Shown piece by piece: positions 13,501-24,860 of a stretch of DNA of 64,000 nt (positions within the stretch are counted from its first letter, which is position 1; each line of letters starts with the position of its first letter). The notes under the pieces are model-generated. The model was not told the origin of the DNA. It was given only the letters and a program-made list of their open reading frames with translations, and did no database searches. Source of the stretch: Nematostella vectensis (Eukaryota > Cnidaria > Anthozoa > Actiniaria > Edwardsiidae); the NCBI RefSeq assembly GCF_932526225.1, contig NC_064040.1:9142865-9206864 (forward strand), given 5' to 3'. Position numbers and translations under genes: made by a program.

Positions 13501-14694
13501 ATCAAACCCCAGACTTCACGATGCAAACCCTACAAATATGATTAGCCTTCTCACCTCGCCAATCACCAGATATTTACCATCTTTGGAAAATGACAAGCAT
13601 GATATCGTTTTCCTGAAAATAGGAAAAAACAAAGTTGTTCATATATATATTAGCCGCACCATTTTATTGATAATAAAACCTCACTAAAACTACAACAGGA
13701 ATTGAGTAAGCAAAATGGTTATCTTCCGGAATCAAAACCATGATTGAGATCTACTGTAAGCTAACTGGTTTTTTCGTGGTGTTGGTATCTGAGTTTCTGA
13801 ATGCCTTTAAGCTGTACAAGCATTAGAGGTTTACCTCAATGTATTATGGATAAAGTCTTGAGCTCCAGTAAGGGGATTGAAGAGAACAGTTACACAACTA
13901 AAAACAGTTCATAAAATAGGAATATAATACTTTATTAACACATTTTGAATATGTCAAGGCAAACATAAAACTCAATGATCTCTGTGATAGTGATGTTTCC
14001 ACACAATTGGAATCATGCTGTTAAACAATTAAAAAAAGCGAACATTGTTAAGAAACACAGGCGACAGTATATCTTTATTATTTCTCTAATCCTATAAGAC
14101 GGTTCTGTTTGGTCTAACCATTCAGCTTATCACATATGGGCTCTGGGCTGAACTCAAAATTGAATTTGAGGGTTGGATAATATAAAATAGTTTATTCAGG
14201 AGTCAAGTACCTAAAATAAAAATACACTAACGCTGTTAGCAATAAATATAAGCTTTTGAGCAACAATCGAAATATTTTCTTTATAATTAATTACTCAGAT
14301 GTTTCCAGTGATGCCTAAAATATAAGAGAAATATTCAGCAAAGAATTCCCTTTAGAGAGAAAAAGTACAGCCTTACCCGGCAGGATACGCAACCACGCCA
14401 GTCACCGCATTACAAGAAAGGGAGGCATTAGTTCCAGCTGTCAAACCGAACACCGTGTCCAATACGACCTAAAATACAGAAATAGTGAGCACAAGTTTAC
14501 CTACATCCCTTACGAACTAACAAGGTTAGACTATGATTAGCCAAATATGCTATTATACAAAGGATTCAAGTGATGCTTACGCTTTTTTCTGTCTCTGCTT
14601 CTTTGACATCCCCATCGCTTTCAACCTTGCGAACTGTAACAACTCTTTTCGACGGTGCGATTATACTCCGAATGTCCGTTGTCTTGAAACTCAT
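1547..14694 (-). CDS. MAPKBP1: WDR62/MAPKBP1-type WD40 scaffold, N-terminal ~703 codons (3' part off window)
   Basis: The family comprises tandem WD40 propellers that scaffold JNK signalling and, for WDR62, act at centrosomes and spindle poles. Exons in transcript order: 14581-14694 (start, [10 protein letters not shown]), 14377-14468, 13835-13897, 13555-13612, 12717-12818, 12449-12526, 11359-11397, 11111-11221, 10445-10630, 9422-9492, 8872-8961, 8548-8620, 8321-8434, 7253-7355, 6862-6884, 6696-6783, 6347-6461, 5412-5503, 4821-4946, 4209-4282, 3415-3485, 3302-3340, 2150-2225, 1547-1658. All junction phases agree. Family-typical stretches read through in order: [84 protein letters not shown], and TSCSDKTL followed by [12 protein letters not shown]. 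Donors are standard except GTTCGT after 4821. The last exon ends in phase 1, so the gene continues left of the window. Vertebrates have two paralogues; this could be the single pre-duplication gene, so the choice of symbol is arbitrary. Confidence 0.93.
1690..2075. mobile_element. Inverted-repeat (MITE-type) element
   Basis: About 40 bp at the left end (GTCCACACGTATCCGTTTTC onward) is repeated in inverted orientation at the right end, ending GATACGTGGGGAC. The interior is rich in GAAAACG and codes for nothing. It lies in the MAPKBP1 intron between exons 2150-2225 and 1547-1658, ending close to the acceptor of the latter. Confidence 0.8.
3725..4195. repeat. 16-17-bp minisatellite (GGCTAGGATGGCTAAAC)
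   Basis: Degenerate tandem copies of GGCTAGGATGGCTAAAC, about 28 units. The array starts about 15 bp downstream of the donor of MAPKBP1 exon 4209-4282 and fills most of that intron. Confidence 0.85.
5022..5215 (+). mobile_element. tRNA-derived SINE
   Basis: The 5' part has an RNA polymerase III A-box-like TAGCTCAGTAGTCGG and, about 40 bp downstream, a B-box-like GGGTTTAAACCC. A non-tRNA body follows, ending near GCCGTTAAGCCGGAGGCCC. The tRNA-like head followed by an unrelated tail is the typical SINE layout. It lies in an intron of MAPKBP1, opposite to the gene. Confidence 0.65.
5773..6333. repeat. 36-bp minisatellite in a MAPKBP1 intron
   Basis: About 15 copies of a 36-bp unit (plus strand TAGATGACTAAGATACTCAG plus 16 more). 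It begins a few bases after the donor CAG|GTACGT of exon 6347-6461. Because 36 is divisible by three, the minus strand stays open as a 12-residue repeat ([12 protein letters not shown]). I judge this an intron, not coding. Confidence 0.9.
7138..7190 (-). repeat. Partial copy of the 3' end of MAPKBP1 exon 7253-7355
   Basis: The minus strand reads ACTGATGACAC, then GTTCTGGGACAT, then ATGGTAAAT. This parallels the exon end GTGATGACAC, ATTCTGGGACAT, GAGGTAAAC. It is a single degenerate duplicate in the adjacent intron. Confidence 0.6.
7440..8090. repeat. ~62-bp minisatellite carrying copies of a MAPKBP1 donor site
   Basis: About 11 diverged units. On the minus strand most carry GGGGATAAAG followed by GTA, the same sequence as the 3' end and donor of exon 8321-8434, which lies just upstream in the transcript. 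Confidence 0.8.
11590..11962. mobile_element. MITE family with TGACATGACGGAAAA ends, copy 1
   Basis: Terminal inverted repeat TGACATGACGGAAAA at the left and TTTTTCCGTCATGTCA at the right. A near-identical ~370-bp copy in the same orientation lies at 29451-29810, sharing the interior GCGACTTTTTTTAAATTG. Non-coding; inside a MAPKBP1 intron. Confidence 0.8.
12150..12437. repeat. Degenerate (TCCGTCTG)n-type repeat
   Basis: Imperfect TCCGTCTGTC-like units fill this stretch, ending about 12 bp from the donor of MAPKBP1 exon 12449-12526. Confidence 0.7.
12935..13390. repeat. GAT-rich simple repeats
   Basis: Runs of GATGATGAT and TTCATGATGACGATGA units, in an intron of MAPKBP1. Confidence 0.8.
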
Positions 14695-17324
14695 GATTTT
14701 CAATCAAATGCGACCCGACGATGGGTTAAAAGGTTTAGTCGATGGTCTCGTTTTCTGTCTCATTATATTCCACTATGAGATGAAAGCGATAAATTGAGAT
14801 TTTCTATCGTAAAGAGCGGTTTTAACTTCAATTGTTCGTCTCCCATTTTTGTCTTTAAAATCTTTAAAGCTTCATTAAGACAGCCGCACGAGAATTGACA
14901 TCTTTTTTTCTAATAAACCCCTTAAAAAGCAGCCAATCCTCCGGCCTTTAGTATTCTCGAGTTTCGACGCCGTAATCTTTAGGGAGTTTGCATACATTCA
15001 ATGTGCATGAATTACAACCAAAGCTCTACACGCTCATTGTTTTCCCATATTTTGTTTTTAAATTATGCATTATCAGATTGGCTAAAAATTGACAAAGAAA
15101 TAAATTAGATAAAATGCTAAATAGGTTTACTGAATGAAAACCTTGTCTTACCACAAGCATCAAAGTTACTTCACACTTCATTACATTTATACGGAATGTA
15201 AAATAGATTCCAAGAGACTTTTATCGTTCACAAGGGAGTTTAGAATCATTTAAGAGAAAATCGCACTATTCATCCTTTTTTTCTTAATCAATAAAAAAAT
15301 ACATCTATCCCATTTATTTTTATTCCAATAAAAAATATGTGTTATTGTCTATGAAAGACGAACGTCACATTCCGGAGTTTTCTCATGAAGGCTTGTGGTT
15401 TATTATATCGTTTGAACAAGAAAATTATTACTGTTTCAACCGACTAGAAATGTAGAAATTTAATAAAATTGTGGGTCCTATAACCATGTAAAGAGAATAT
15501 GTCCAAAGCAACCAAAACATATGAGTTCCATTTGTAAAATAAGAAGGTTATGTATTTTAGGAGCGTAAAGTTTTAGTCTGACAACAGACGCGTGCCCCCA
15601 GCCAGCTGGCGCGAAAAAAAAAAACAAAGGCTATCCCGGCGAGCAGCGCGCGGGAGAGAGGATATGACGCTCTTAGCTAAGAGTGACATCGGAAATATTT
15701 TCACGGCTTCTGGCATTTTTGCGATAATTCCAACGTATTTGGATAGTTTTTACAATATTGTTGTTCATTCTTAATAAATTGCAGTTTATAAACAACAACT
15801 AATTACATTTTGAGGTTTTTTTAAAAACTGCCGGTAGGGCTGTATCATTGCAAAAATTCAAAGCCAATGACTCTCTTGTGTTTGTTTCTGATTACTATTC
15901 CCCATATCCTTTTTTACAAAACTACTGCAGCACTGTGAATCTTAGTTGTAAGTGTTCAATCTTTCCTGAATGTGTCTAGTTTGTCGTAACACAACTAGAA
16001 AAAGGTAAATATACTTTCTAATTTAAGTTTGTTGGCGTATTGGTTTTGACGTTTTCAGGAGTTATTAATTAAGTGCTATTCCTTTTTTACAAAAGGTCTA
16101 AGCGCATAAGATCATTACGATGTTTTACGACAAATTCCGCGACGCTCACTTCCCTCTTTTCCATGAAATCGCGACGTACGCCCAATTCTGCAACAAGAAC
16201 AAGAAATAACCAGACTCATTGTAAATCGTACTGTTTCTTGACATTTTATTCAAAGATACTGACTTGAAATGACATTTGTATGGGCGTTTTCGCGTCCTTA
16301 GAAAAAAATCTTACATAGAAACATCATTGTTGGGGAAAACGAAGTATTGCTTGCCTCAGCGGGAATTTTTTGAAGTTTGCCCGCCTATGCATTATACTGT
16401 CAAGTGCAAGGGCAGGAGGAACGGAGTTTGTTACGCTGATCGGGAAGGCTAATGTAGGCGCGTTGGAGGGTAGCCACGCGCCACGGGGTAGCAGATCAGA
16501 TAACGCAATGTAGCCGGGTTTTCACTGACAGCGCTTCCTTAAAGCCGCATTGTCACCAGTTTACTTCCGGTCGATACGTAACAATCTCCGATGATTTTTA
16601 ACGGAAAACGCGAAAAATATTCCAAAATATTAAAAGCAGTGTGTTTATTGGAAGTTTCTTTGAGGATGTGATTGATAATTTAGAGCGGATGGCCTGTTTA
16701 ATATCTCGGATTTTAATAGATTCTTTTGTCTTTTAACGGTTGAGGTTTCCGTCGGACCTCTGGAAGTAAACTGGTGATAATGCGGCTTTAAACGTATATT
16801 TTTTAGCTTTATCGGACAAGAATTGCAATATACAAAATAGATGCCAATGGGACAACGCGTAAACGGGCACTACAACCATGCAGGATTCACCCCCAATTAA
16901 ACAAGTTAAAAATAAAATGACAATACAATTGCGGTGGCAGCCACAGTCCCGTGCGATGCTCCATGTGCAAGGAAAGTCTATGTTGAATAGGTACCTTTCA
17001 GCCAGGTGAAAGAAGATTTCGTAGTTTTAGAATTTAGCCAAAAATTCTGTTCTTCCTGCCCTTGGGGGTACTTTGACAATATTTTTTCAAACAGAGAGAA
17101 GCCAAAGATATTTTCCAAAAATAGGCAGATGGGAACGAATGCTTTCTCACACTTGATATTTTGCTGATGACAAAATGGCGGCTAATAGAAAGGTAGAAGA
17201 TTCGATAGCGCAACACTCACCCGGCCGAATAACGGACCACGCATGCGCGGCAGATCGGCATGTATCAGATCGAACCACCAGTAGACCCCCCACAAAGCAA
17301 CAGGGCGCGCGCATGCCCAGTGCA
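14695..17324. other. Intergenic region between the beta-propeller gene and MAPKBP1
   Basis: AT-rich, with no convincing exon on either strand apart from a transposon-like element at 16539-16791. The short open frame at 15592-15774 has no family features. The MAPKBP1 promoter should lie just right of 14694, but I see no clear core element. Confidence 0.5.
16539..16791. mobile_element. MITE with TTAA target duplication
   Basis: TTAA flanks both sides of an inverted pair: AGCCGCATTGTCACCAGTTT at the left and AAACTGGTGATAATGCGGCT at the right. TTAA duplication is typical of piggyBac- and Kolobok-type transposition. A diverged internal fragment recurs near 44715-44770 (AGATTCTTTTGTCTCTTG). Confidence 0.8.
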
Positions 17325-20300
17325 TTAGGCGAGAGACTGGGCACGGATATTGGCTGAACTTGAACACTGGTGGTGAAATTGTCTAGAAATGCGGAGATGC
17401 TGAATGAATATAATATACCTTTTAAATAGATAAATAAATAAAAATCGTGAACCGAGGTTTGTTTTCGTTTGAATGTCTTGCGTTATACACGTGACAGATA
17501 CGAGAGGATCAATTCTCCTAAGCCTACTCACCAGTAAGCCTAAAGGTAAGGATGTCTCCCTCTCCAAACCCATCTACGTCCACCACCTGTACAACAGGCT
17601 GGGTGACGGAGCCTACAGCCACCAGACTGAAAGAGAGACGAGAATCTGAAACAAGATGTCCAAGACTTTGCGACGCCAGCCCCTCTGCCTACGACTCCCT
17701 GACTAAGCAAGTCCTATCTATGCTCCTCTGCCCACGACTCCCTGACTAAGCCACTCCTATCTATGCCCCTCTGCCTACGACTCCCTGACTAAGCCACTCC
17801 TATCTATGCCCCTCTGTCCACGACTCCCTGACTAAGCCACTCCTATCTAAGCCCCTCTGCCCACGACTCCCTGACTAAGCCACTCCTATCTATGCCCCTC
17901 TGCCCACGACTCCCTGACTAAGCCACTCCTATCTATGCCCCTCTGCCCACGACTCCCTGACTAAGCCACTCCTATCTATGCCCCTCTGCCCACGACTCCC
18001 TGACTAAGCCACTCCTATCTATGCCCCTCTGCCCACGACTCCCTGACTAAGCCACTCCTATCTATGCCCCTCTGCCCACGACTCCCTGCGTAAGCCACTC
18101 CTATCTATGCCCCTCTGCCCACGACTCCCTGACTAAGCCACTCCTATCTATGCCCCTCTGCCCACGACTCCCTGACTAAGCCCATCCTATCTATGCCCCT
18201 CTGCCCACGACTCCCTGACTAAGCCACTCCTATCTATGCCCCTCCACCCTGTCTGAACCCCCTTTCTTCATCTGGTGATGCGCAGTTCAACATCAACTCA
18301 CTGTGGATTCACACACAACTTTGGTAATGGTGTCGCGCTGACCAAATCTAAAGTACCAAGAGACCAGAACTGTACCACACTGCTACATGTAACAAGGTAA
18401 CGCCCTGTGAATTACAAACTTTGTTAGAAACAAGAGAAGAATTTGATCTTTGCATGTGACAAAGTAACGCACAGCATGTGAACAACAAACTGCATTTGAT
18501 TGAAAAAAGTAAAAAAGTAACAATTGAGTTACCTAAAAAATAAATAAAAATAAATAAATATTGTGTACAGTACCGCTCTAGAACATGTGGACATATGTTC
18601 GCGAAAGTTTCGCGAACAGTGTCCCTATGTTCGTGAGCGGTACTGTAGTATTTGTATAACGCAAATGAACATCGCGACACAAATATTGCAAAATGCGAAA
18701 GAGCCAAAAACACTGACATGAGACTCAAGGATAGGAAAACCTCTACCAAGCTATTGCACCTTTAATTGAACCTAGTTAAAGGTCTCCCCAGTTGAGTACC
18801 ACAGAAAAGCACATTTCTCGCATAGTATGCTCTTTAAATAATATATCTGTTAGAGTCATTGTAGAACACATCTGTACAACCCACCTTGCGTGACACAGCA
18901 ACACGTGACTTCTTCGTCCAACAGTAACGCTCTCCACTGATCTTTTTCACGACTGTACACATACGCAACCACGTTGCGCCTCACAATAACCACGTGACTC
19001 AGACTGACCAATACGGTTGCGTCTTTGGGTGACGTCAAAGGCTCTTCACTATTTCCAAGTAGTAAAGACGGTTCCAATGGGCAAGAAAAATATGTCACAC
19101 CAGCACCCAGGGAAGCTTGATTGTTTTTTTTGACGCTTTCTTCAGTTGTTGTAAAAATATTTCGAGAACTCTCCGCCACGGTTTTGATCTTTGTTTTAGG
19201 CTCTTTGTTTGGAGAATTCATACCAGCCAAGCATGTTTCATCGAAGTGTTTTATTGCCCTTATTGTCTCGGCATCAGGCGTGATTAATTTAAACATAGAG
19301 TTCGGCGCGCCATGGAAATCTCTTATAAGCCATAGTGAGCCTTCAACGTTTTCAACGAGAAGTACTTCTTCTTTTCCTTTGTGAGCTGAAAATATAAAAG
19401 GAATAAAGTTTCATAAATATGTCTCAGTTATCCTAGTTGTCACACATACCATATAGCCAAAAAGCTTTCAGATGTGATTTACCAAAACAGGCGGTTAATA
19501 CAACTGTGTAGCCAGTATACGATAACTGTTCGACCATTTCACGAAAAACTCTCCCGAAAACTGTAAGATGACTGTCCTGAAATTTTACGAAAAACTTCCC
19601 GATACTTTAATCTGTTGTATAATGATAGTATGGCAAGGCACTAACCAATGAAAACGCACCTAATGTAAATCCGTCAGACTAGCAGTTGTGTTCTCTGGCC
19701 CTTGCGTTCCAGTCAAAATAGGAAAATGTGAGAACTAACCCTTACCCCTGTCTGTTTGATTGATACGCTTTATTTGAAGCATCTTTTTCGAGCTCAACAT
19801 GCAAACTGTCACCTCTTCCCTTGAGTCTCTAGTGGAGAAAATATGTTGGAAGAACATGTTGTTGGAAGAATAAGGAAATTATGAATTAGATTCCATACTA
19901 ATAACATTTGCTAATGAACTGTCTCTAGTTTCTAGTATTTACATGCTTTTTATGATCGGTATCTAATGACGGGCTTATATATTTGTTTAAAAAAACGATT
20001 GTTGAAAACGGACACGTGAGTATAATGAACAAATGTTCGTCTTTTAATGTCATAAATAGATGGATAAATAAAAATATGCTTATGAATGAAATAGTTTTAA
20101 CGGTATATGTACCCAGGTCCCACGGCCTCGGATCATGGTGTTTGCGTTTCGCTCTTTGACAAGTTATCTGTCCATTGTTCTAAAAAAGTCAGTTCTTGAC
20201 AAACCTGAATGTCCGCATTCCTTTTATGTGGTCTGCTCTGCCAGATATCTTCTGAATCTGACAATTCTGGTTCTTGTAGTTTGTTGTTTTGATCCAAGAG

Positions 20301-23300
20301 CCTTCTTCAGTCAAGACTGAAAAACTAATATTCAATGGAAATAAAACAATATGAATTAGGGAGTGGTATGTTGTTATTATTTTTTAGCTGCAAACCTTTT
20401 CGTTTCTCCCGTTTTCGAAACCAGCCGCTATTCGAGGAAAACGTTATTTTAATAAATGTCTTTTTAAACGTTCACTGACTCATTCTGAATATTAGACTAT
20501 CAGTGCCCTCATTTTAGTAAACGATTATGTGGGCTGAAAACTTCAAGCAACATTCAGTGAAAACTTATGGGGAGAAGCCATACAGTACCAGTGTGGTAAA
20601 AAGTCTGAGCTGGAAACCTCAACATTCACTAGACTTTCTGGATAAAAGACTAGACAGTGTCCTCATTTTGGTAATCGATTTATGTTGCCTGAAGACCTCA
20701 ACCAACATTTTACGACAAATTCTGGGAGAAGCCATATTAGTGCCCTCAGTGTGGTAAACGCTTTACAGTATATGGGTAAAGAATTTTTAACCAACATTCA
20801 ATGCACATTTTTTTGTAAAATATGCTCTACTTTTGAAAATTCTCGGACAGGTTAAAGGCCATGTCAGTGCCCTCTCATACATAGGCGGTAATGCTTAAAT
20901 AATCAATTTGGTCAGTACTGCATCTGCTGACTGGCAACGTTTTATTAATCAATTCAGTAAGTACTGTACCTGGTAGTTGAGTTGTCCATGGTCCAGCATG
21001 CCAAGCAGCCAGGCAGAACACCAGAGAACTTATCACCAGAGGACTTTACTTCCTGGACAGTGCCATCAATACTGCTTTCTACCCACTGTGCTCTGTCACC
21101 ATCAGAGGCCTAAAATGTTATTGCTTAAATGTTATTGTTACTACCTATTAATATCTTTTTTACAAAAAAAAAAAAGATCTGTGGCACAAAAAATCTTGGA
21201 GAAGGACAGTCTGGTAAAAGACACCAACAATTGGCTTGCCTTATGGACAGTTCAAAAGGGCTGCACCATTAATCATTCATATTTTTTCGCGACAAAACAT
21301 TTTTATACCTTGGTGTAGCAGAAACAGGCCCCATCCCAGCATGCAACAGCAATGCTTTCACTGTCAGGAGCAAATGCTATGCTGGTGATCCGGACAGTAC
21401 TGATGTGCACATACCAAAAGTCTTCCATTATAAACAGCAATAAACAGTGTCAGTATTCAATATCTTACACACTTAAACAGCTTAAGTACAGTGAAACCAG
21501 ATGACTCTGATTCCCCATTAACTTGGACTAAGTTCAATTTCTCTTCGCTATGGTGTTATTTTTCATAAATCTTTACTCAAATAACTTGAACTTAGAACTG
21601 GGATTGCTCTAAATCTCTGCTTAATAACATTTTTCCCTTGACAACATTTAACCCATCAAAATTGAATTTTCTGTTCTCCTCAAGAATAGCCATTTTGATC
21701 AAAATCATTTTGGTTATTTATTATTCTTGAATGCATTCCACTATGCATTATAACAATAATGTACTTTATCCATGATTAAAGATGAAAATACTAATATGAG
21801 ATTAAAGTCTTTTACCAACCGTGCTTACTTAGAGCCGCAATAAATCAATGTGATTTTTGTTTCCCTTCATACTGTAGTTAGTTAGGGTCTACTGTTTTTA
21901 ATGTACATAAGGAGGTAATCAGCAGATTTTCATTGGGCATTAGTGGTGATGATAACACAAAATAAATCATTTTAAACACCCTAACATCATTCAATCAATC
22001 CTTAGTTTATTACCCCCTCTCACAGCAGAACTGAATTGCAAGCGGTGCAAACATGACCAGCGAACCCTTGATCAAGCAGAGGTTTCTACTTCACAATACC
22101 TTTCCTATCTCCACAGATGTTCCATATTCCAAAGTGGCAGTCAAGGGCAGCCTATAACAAAAATGCTGATAAACCAATGATAGAAAAAATGTATAAAAAA
22201 AAACAATAAACACAATTGAAGGGCGAGGGGGATGTCTTACCACTGCTAAAAGATTTCCATCAGGTGAGAATTCTACCAGAATGATGGCGAGATCAGCATG
22301 TAATGGAGACACATCAGACTGCAATAAATAAGTACACACTGAGACCTGAAGTCTGAAGATTTTGAAGACTTTGCCCCTTCCCCCCCCCCCCCCCCCCCCA
22401 CACACACACAGATATAAATGCTGATTAAGGTCTCTCCCTGCAAGGGCGGATACAGAGTGGAAGGGGATGAGTTGGGTGGCCAGCCCCTTCCCCCACCACC
22501 ACCACCACCACCAACCCTGTTTTTAAAGTAAAAAAAAGTAAGTCAAGTCTTTTTGTTTTGTATAAATAATGAAAGGATTTTGCCTAGCCTTAATTTATGG
22601 ATCTGCTCCTGCCTTGACTTGAAGTTTTAGGTACGGCTCTGTCCAGGGGAACTTGAATTAACGTTTACCATTTTTAAACTGTTGGAATTCTCAAGTAGCT
22701 CAATATCTGTGAGTTCAACACCATTTGGTCCAGCAATCGCTGTTCTGTACTGTAAGAAAAAAATACTAGATTATCAGTCTGTGCCTGAGTCCAGACCATG
22801 TTATGTACATTTTATTGAAGAAAACATGATTAGCATACAGCTTCAAATAAGCAGTTCCTCTGCAGCTTCTATCTGGTAAAAACCTATAAAATGGGGGCTT
22901 TCAGATTCATTTTCTTTTTTTAAATAATCCTCCAATAATTCTCAACCCTGAAAAACTTGCAAATCATTAGACTTGCTTTTATCCATTTTTTAGTCCTAAT
23001 TTAAGACAAGACAGCCAGTATTCTCTGAAATCAGCGCATCCCCCCACCCTTTCCCATAGAGGTACAACAGGCATTTACCTTAGCAGCTTCACCATCTGGG
23101 AACATTGCAAATGTAATATCTTTTGGGATGTAGTAGAGATCAATTCTATGAATAGCCACAAAACCTCTTGTTGACTGTAAAAATTGAAATTATATGAATA
23201 GCAACAAAACCTTGGTATTCGTCATGTCATAGAAAGGGTTGGCAATGATCATCCCCCCCCCCCCCTCACTCTTTCTGGGGGAGATGGACATGCAATACAC

Positions 23301-24728
23301 CCAGGCATGCAATACTGCAATGCCCATCCCTCCCGGACATGTACACAGGGGGGTGCACAACCTCTTAAGGGCTTGGTACAGTGCCCAGTACATATTGCAA
23401 GTTCTCTGGCTAGCAAACGCGGAGCAACTTCAGAATACCCGTCCACTGTGGAGCCACGTTAATGCCATGGTCCGCAGTGAAGCCATCTTTGCATATTTAT
23501 AGAACAAGGTATCAAATAATAATTCTAAATATTCTAGGTCACTGCTACCGTGGTCCGCGGTCCGCAGTCTGCTGTGTAGCCGTCTGTGCATATTTATAGA
23601 ACGAAGTATCAAATAATAAGTCTTAGTAATCTAAGTCATTGCTACCGTGGTTCGCAGTGAAGCCTTCTATGCATATTTATAGAACGAAGTATCAAATAAT
23701 AAGTCTAAGTAATCTAAGTCACTGCTACCGTGGTCCGCGGTCCGCTGTGTAGCCGTTTGTGCATATTTATAGAACGAAGTATCAAATAATAAGTCTTAGT
23801 AATCTAAGTCATTGCTACCGGGGTCTGCGGTCCGCAGTGAAGCCTTCTTTGCATATTTATAGAACGAAGTATCAAATAATAAGTCTTAGTAATCTAAGTA
23901 ATTGCTACCGTGGTCTGTGGTCCGCAGTGAAGCCGTCTGTGCATATTTATAGAACGAAGTATCAAATAATAAGTCTAAGTAATCTAAGTCATTGCTACCG
24001 GGGTCCGCAGTCCGCCGTGTAGCCATCTGTGCATATTTTATAGACAGCGGACCGCGGACCAACCAATTTCGCATTATGGATGAATTAGTAGTCTTTGACC
24101 AACATGACATATCCGATTATAAATTAATTGTAAAATGATGGGCACTTTACGTTAAGTCGTTCTGGACTGCGGACCGCGGACAGATGAAATTTAGACGCCT
24201 TAAAATGTGGACGGGTATTCTGAAGTTTAGCCGCAAACGCATTAAATTAGTCATAAAGTTATCTTCATATAAATAATACCATATAAATGTGGATATTTCG
24301 CCCGCAGACAGCATACAGCTTGTCGTCCGGTGACCATGCCTGTGCTTCCAATGTCTCGCCTTTGCCGTGGGAGAGCTTGGTTTTCATCGTAAGATATTTC
24401 ATCCCATCTAGGATATAGAGTATGAATTTAAAAAAGAAAACGGTAGTGGCAACTATAGCTTGATTCAAACACAGCAGGCTAATCATTAGCATAATCTTGA
24501 CAACTTTAGATTTGCAATAATTCGAACTCTTGAATAACGCAACAACACATCTTTTGCACACTTCTTGCCTCCGATTTCGGCGATTATGGCTATCCCAAAG
24601 TCACAAATCGCACTAAGACATCTATAATTATTGGAGAACATTATACAGTTATGAAGTGTTGAGGAAGGCGACTCGATGCTTCCTCGTATTCCGATCTCAT
24701 TCATCTCCACACTACTATCGGCCGCCAT
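17325..24728 (-). CDS. Unassigned beta-propeller (WD40-like) gene, head-to-head with SCFD1
   Basis: I do not recognise the family. The start is ATGGCGGCC at 24728 (MAADSSVEMNE); the exon-1 donor is uncertain, perhaps near 24640. Further exons: 24280-24407, 23079-23174, 22669-22749, 22241-22318, 22100-22151, 21309-21421, about 20970-21109, about 20205-20304 or -20316, 19746-19828, 18885-19385, 18302-18404, 17532-17626, and a short last exon 17325-17353 (ANIRAQSLA then stop). Propeller-like segments are visible: EAQAWSPDDKLYAVCG, VEFSPDGNLLAV, CHFGIWNI, ITSIAFAPDSESIAVACWDG, RYLVTCSSVVQFWSLG. The junction around 20205-20316 is unresolved. The best donor of the preceding exon favours a frame reading LLDQNNKLQEPE, which stays open to a stop at about 20135. 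The downstream exons require a different frame. The locus may therefore be two genes, an alternatively spliced gene, or a mis-called exon. Confidence 0.6.
17690..18245. repeat. 43-bp minisatellite
   Basis: About 13 near-identical copies of a 43-bp unit containing CCACGACTCCCTGACTAAGC and CCTATCTATGCCCCTCTG. It occupies nearly the whole intron between exons 18302-18404 and 17532-17626 of the beta-propeller gene. Confidence 0.9.
20490..20900 (+). pseudogene. Decayed C2H2 zinc-finger fragment, antisense in an intron
   Basis: On the plus strand several degenerate finger units follow one another. The one near 20735-20770 reads CPQCGKRFT. Others read QCPHFSKRL and QCPHFGNRF, with the linker GEKPY at about 20570-20585 and Leu/His positions such as LKTSSNI and QHS. 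Frames are broken by single-base indels and stops between units, so no continuous protein is possible. It lies inside a minus-strand intron of the beta-propeller gene, consistent with an old insertion of a zinc-finger gene copy. Confidence 0.6.
23424..24229. mobile_element. Non-autonomous transposon with an internal tandem array
   Basis: AACTTCAGAATACCCGTCCA at the left is matched in inverted orientation at the right (GGACGGGTATTCTGAAGTT). Inside are about seven 80-90-bp tandem units containing CATATTTATAGAACGAAGTA and a GC-rich palindromic core (GTCCGCGGTCCGCAG), which also occurs inverted near 24165. The element lies in the intron between the exons at 24280 and 23174 of the beta-propeller gene. 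Confidence 0.7.
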
Positions 24729-24860
24729 TTTGAAAATTACCGCCAAAAAATGACTGAACCGAGAATTCCACAGGAAACCCACAACACAATAACCCTAAAG
24801 AAACTGGAAACTAAAGACACGTTGCAAACGAATTGCGCAGGCGCAGTAATCCAATCCAAG
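24729..24860. promoter_or_regulatory. Divergent promoter between the beta-propeller gene and SCFD1
   Basis: Only 132 bp separate the two opposed start codons. Both lie in the same context, AAAATGGCGGCC on the minus strand and AAGATGGCGGCC on the plus strand. This resembles the YY1-type downstream promoter/start element of housekeeping genes. The interval also contains CAGGCGCAGTAATCCAATCC, which includes a CCAAT-box-like CCAAT core. A TATA box is not evident. The arrangement implies shared transcription of two broadly expressed genes (inference). Confidence 0.65.

Noticed and set aside
14533-14797. Two plus-strand frames of 75-81 residues
   Set aside because: Antisense to the first coding exon of MAPKBP1, which splices in phase to the next exon.
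22380-22410. Poly-C / CA tract as a regulatory element
   Set aside because: Simple low-complexity sequence in an intron, with nothing to suggest function.
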